From assembly GCA_029007865.1 (NCBI GenBank), contig JAQXIQ010000022.1, forward strand, positions 1 to 38,795: 38,795 bases of DNA, read 5' to 3'. Made by a program: the position numbers and the translations under genes. This stretch comes from Bacillota bacterium. GTDB lineage: Bacteria; Bacillota; Clostridia; Christensenellales; QALW01. Below, piece after piece: positions 37,346 to 38,795 of this stretch; the first letter of the stretch is position 1, and each line of letters opens with the position of its first letter. The notes under the pieces were generated by a model. That model was not told where the DNA came from and made no database searches. It saw only the letters and a program-made list of their open reading frames with translations.

Positions 37346-38377
37346 ATGAAAATCAGCGATATGCAACCAAGCGACAGACGGCTTCTGGACAGCTTCATCG
37401 CCATGAGCAGGGCCGTAGGCACCCGCCCCGACTGCATACAGGCAGGAGGCGGAAACACATCTGTTAAATTCGGTGATATAATGGCGGTCAAATGCTCCGG
37501 CTGCCAGTTAAAGGACATGAAAGAGGACTTCGGCTATGTTTGCCTGCCGTACGAGCGCATACGGGATATCTTTGCCCGTTCCGACCGCGGGCCGGGCAGC
37601 GAATCCGACACCTCCAGGCAGGTAAACGACTCCATCATACAGTTTGAGGATCTCGCTGCAAAGCGGCCCTCTGTGGAGGCAGGGTTCCACGCCATGCTGG
37701 GCAATGCTGTGATACACTCGCATGCCGTTTATGCCAATATTCTCAACTGCATAGAGGGCGGTGAAAGCATCATCAACGATATAATGAGCCGCAATTCCGT
37801 ACCCTGCCTTGTGCTCCCCTTTATAAATCCCGGAGCCGAGCTGACTTTTGCCATTATGGACGCAAAGAACAGTATGGGCGATAAATTCCCGCAGGTGATA
37901 TTCCTTAAAAATCACGGACTGGTGGTATGGGCAGATACCGTGGAGGAAGCCATTGCTCTTAACAGCCGCGTACTGGATATACTCGGCCGCGAGCTTACTC
38001 TTCCGGATTATCCCTCAGTATCACTTAAAGAACTTCCGGACGGAAAATTCGCCTCCGGCAGCGAGCTTATTGCCTCTATGCTGGCGGACGGCACGCTTTC
38101 CGTAAAACGCATAAACGAAACTCCCCTGTACCCCGACCAGCTGGTTTACCTTAATCCCAATCTTGCAGACGGCACCAAGCTTTCCTTTGACAAAACCGCC
38201 GTATATGACTGCGCTTATGACGCAGCATATTCTCTGGAGGAAACTCTGCTTGCCTATGCCTATTTGCTGCATGTCGTGGATAAAAACGGTTATCAGCTAA
38301 GCCTCATGCCGCAAAGCGGTATACAGTTTATTCTTGGCTGGGACGCCGAAAAATACCGCCGTCAGATGATCAGATAA
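37346..38377 (+). CDS. Class II aldolase/adducin family protein
   Basis: QAGGGNTSVKFGDIMAVKCSG, NAVIHSHAVYANIL, VIFLKNHGLVVW typical class II aldolase motifs. Confidence 0.88.
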   Translation: MKISDMQPSDRRLLDSFIAMSRAVGTRPDCIQAGGGNTSVKFGDIMAVKCSGCQLKDMKEDFGYVCLPYERIRDIFARSDRGPGSESDTSRQVNDSIIQFEDLAAKRPSVEAGFHAMLGNAVIHSHAVYANILNCIEGGESIINDIMSRNSVPCLVLPFINPGAELTFAIMDAKNSMGDKFPQVIFLKNHGLVVWADTVEEAIALNSRVLDILGRELTLPDYPSVSLKELPDGKFASGSELIASMLADGTLSVKRINETPLYPDQLVYLNPNLADGTKLSFDKTAVYDCAYDAAYSLEETLLAYAYLLHVVDKNGYQLSLMPQSGIQFILGWDAEKYRRQMIR

Positions 38378-38410
38378 CAGCTTACGGTTTTATCGGCCGA
38401 ATAAGCACAC

Positions 38411-38441
38411 AATGCGGAACCCCCGTCGGTTCCGCATTTTT
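38411..38441 (+). terminator. Rho-independent terminator of the aldolase gene
   Basis: AATGCGGAACC CCCGTC GGTTCCGCATT TTTA. Confidence 0.85.
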
Positions 38442-38481
38442 ATCCGTCTCGGAATGCCGTTATTCCGTCATTTTCAATCGG

Positions 38482-38509
38482 AAAAAGCCGGCGGTCACCC
38501 GCCGGCTTT
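38482..38509. terminator. Second strong hairpin, terminator for minus-strand transcription entering from the right
   Basis: AAAGCCGGCGG TCAC CCGCCGGCTTT, TTTTT on the minus strand. Confidence 0.65.
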
Positions 38510-38795
38510 GTTCAGTTTTGGCCGCATTTTTCAGTTAATTCTGTATTGCTTTATAGTTTATAATTCTATTTTCAATTATAAAAAGGCAAAGCTAGTACCG
38601 GTATGCAAAAATCTTTGTAATTATTCTTCTTTGTTGGATATAAAACAAGCTGTAGGTATTTCCGTTTGAAAAAAATAAACCGCCTTCAAAAATGATTTTC
38701 GTCAGCAAGCAATTATTCTGTTTGTTCATTTGTCAATGATGTGAGACCGAAAAAGCGAAAGAGTTACGGGTTAGAAGATCGGTTTTGCTGACGGA

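Noticed and set aside
38412-38669. 85-aa ORF after the aldolase gene
   Set aside because: Runs through two strong terminator hairpins and lacks a plausible family or SD.
38700-38793. 9-bp inverted repeat CGTCAGCAA...TTGCTGACG at the window edge (possible MITE/IS end)
   Set aside because: Too short, no target duplication visible, and the window ends immediately after; cannot be supported.

Overview
The window is chromosomal DNA from a spore-forming Firmicute, probably Clostridia/Oscillospiraceae-like (a YunB homologue, Gram-positive style expression signals). The left part (1-10.7 kb) is mostly housekeeping: an HD-domain protein, a TPR protein, Hsp33, a methyltransferase, a YesL/DUF624-like membrane protein, an M20 amidohydrolase, YunB and a class A PBP. 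Next come a large F5/8C/Big2 surface protein, a MerR-FGGY kinase fusion, a nitroreductase-like protein and an SDR. The right part (30.3-38.4 kb) has an NMT1/SsuA-type ABC transporter, rhamnulokinase, a surface SGNH-type protein and a class II aldolase. The standout is a ten-gene minus-strand block, 28.35 -> 18.14 kb, with a good SigA promoter at its head. It encodes a degenerate EAL-like protein, three TasA/camelysin-like exported or membrane-anchored proteins sharing a W-x-E-G-x-x-x-D-C motif, two SipW-type (Ser-His) signal peptidases, a membrane-anchored McrB-family AAA+ ATPase with a DUF2357-like partner lacking an obvious nuclease domain, a small coiled-coil protein, and a membrane GGDEF(degenerate)-EAL protein. 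I propose it as a candidate c-di-GMP-linked, AAA+-assisted surface-fibre (TasA-like) export/assembly system. Upstream of it is an AT-rich accessory island next to two tRNA genes, carrying a four-helix-bundle (IVS-type) gene and an array of tiny hairpins separated by a TATGTAATC linker. All family assignments come from reading motifs by eye; no searches were run.
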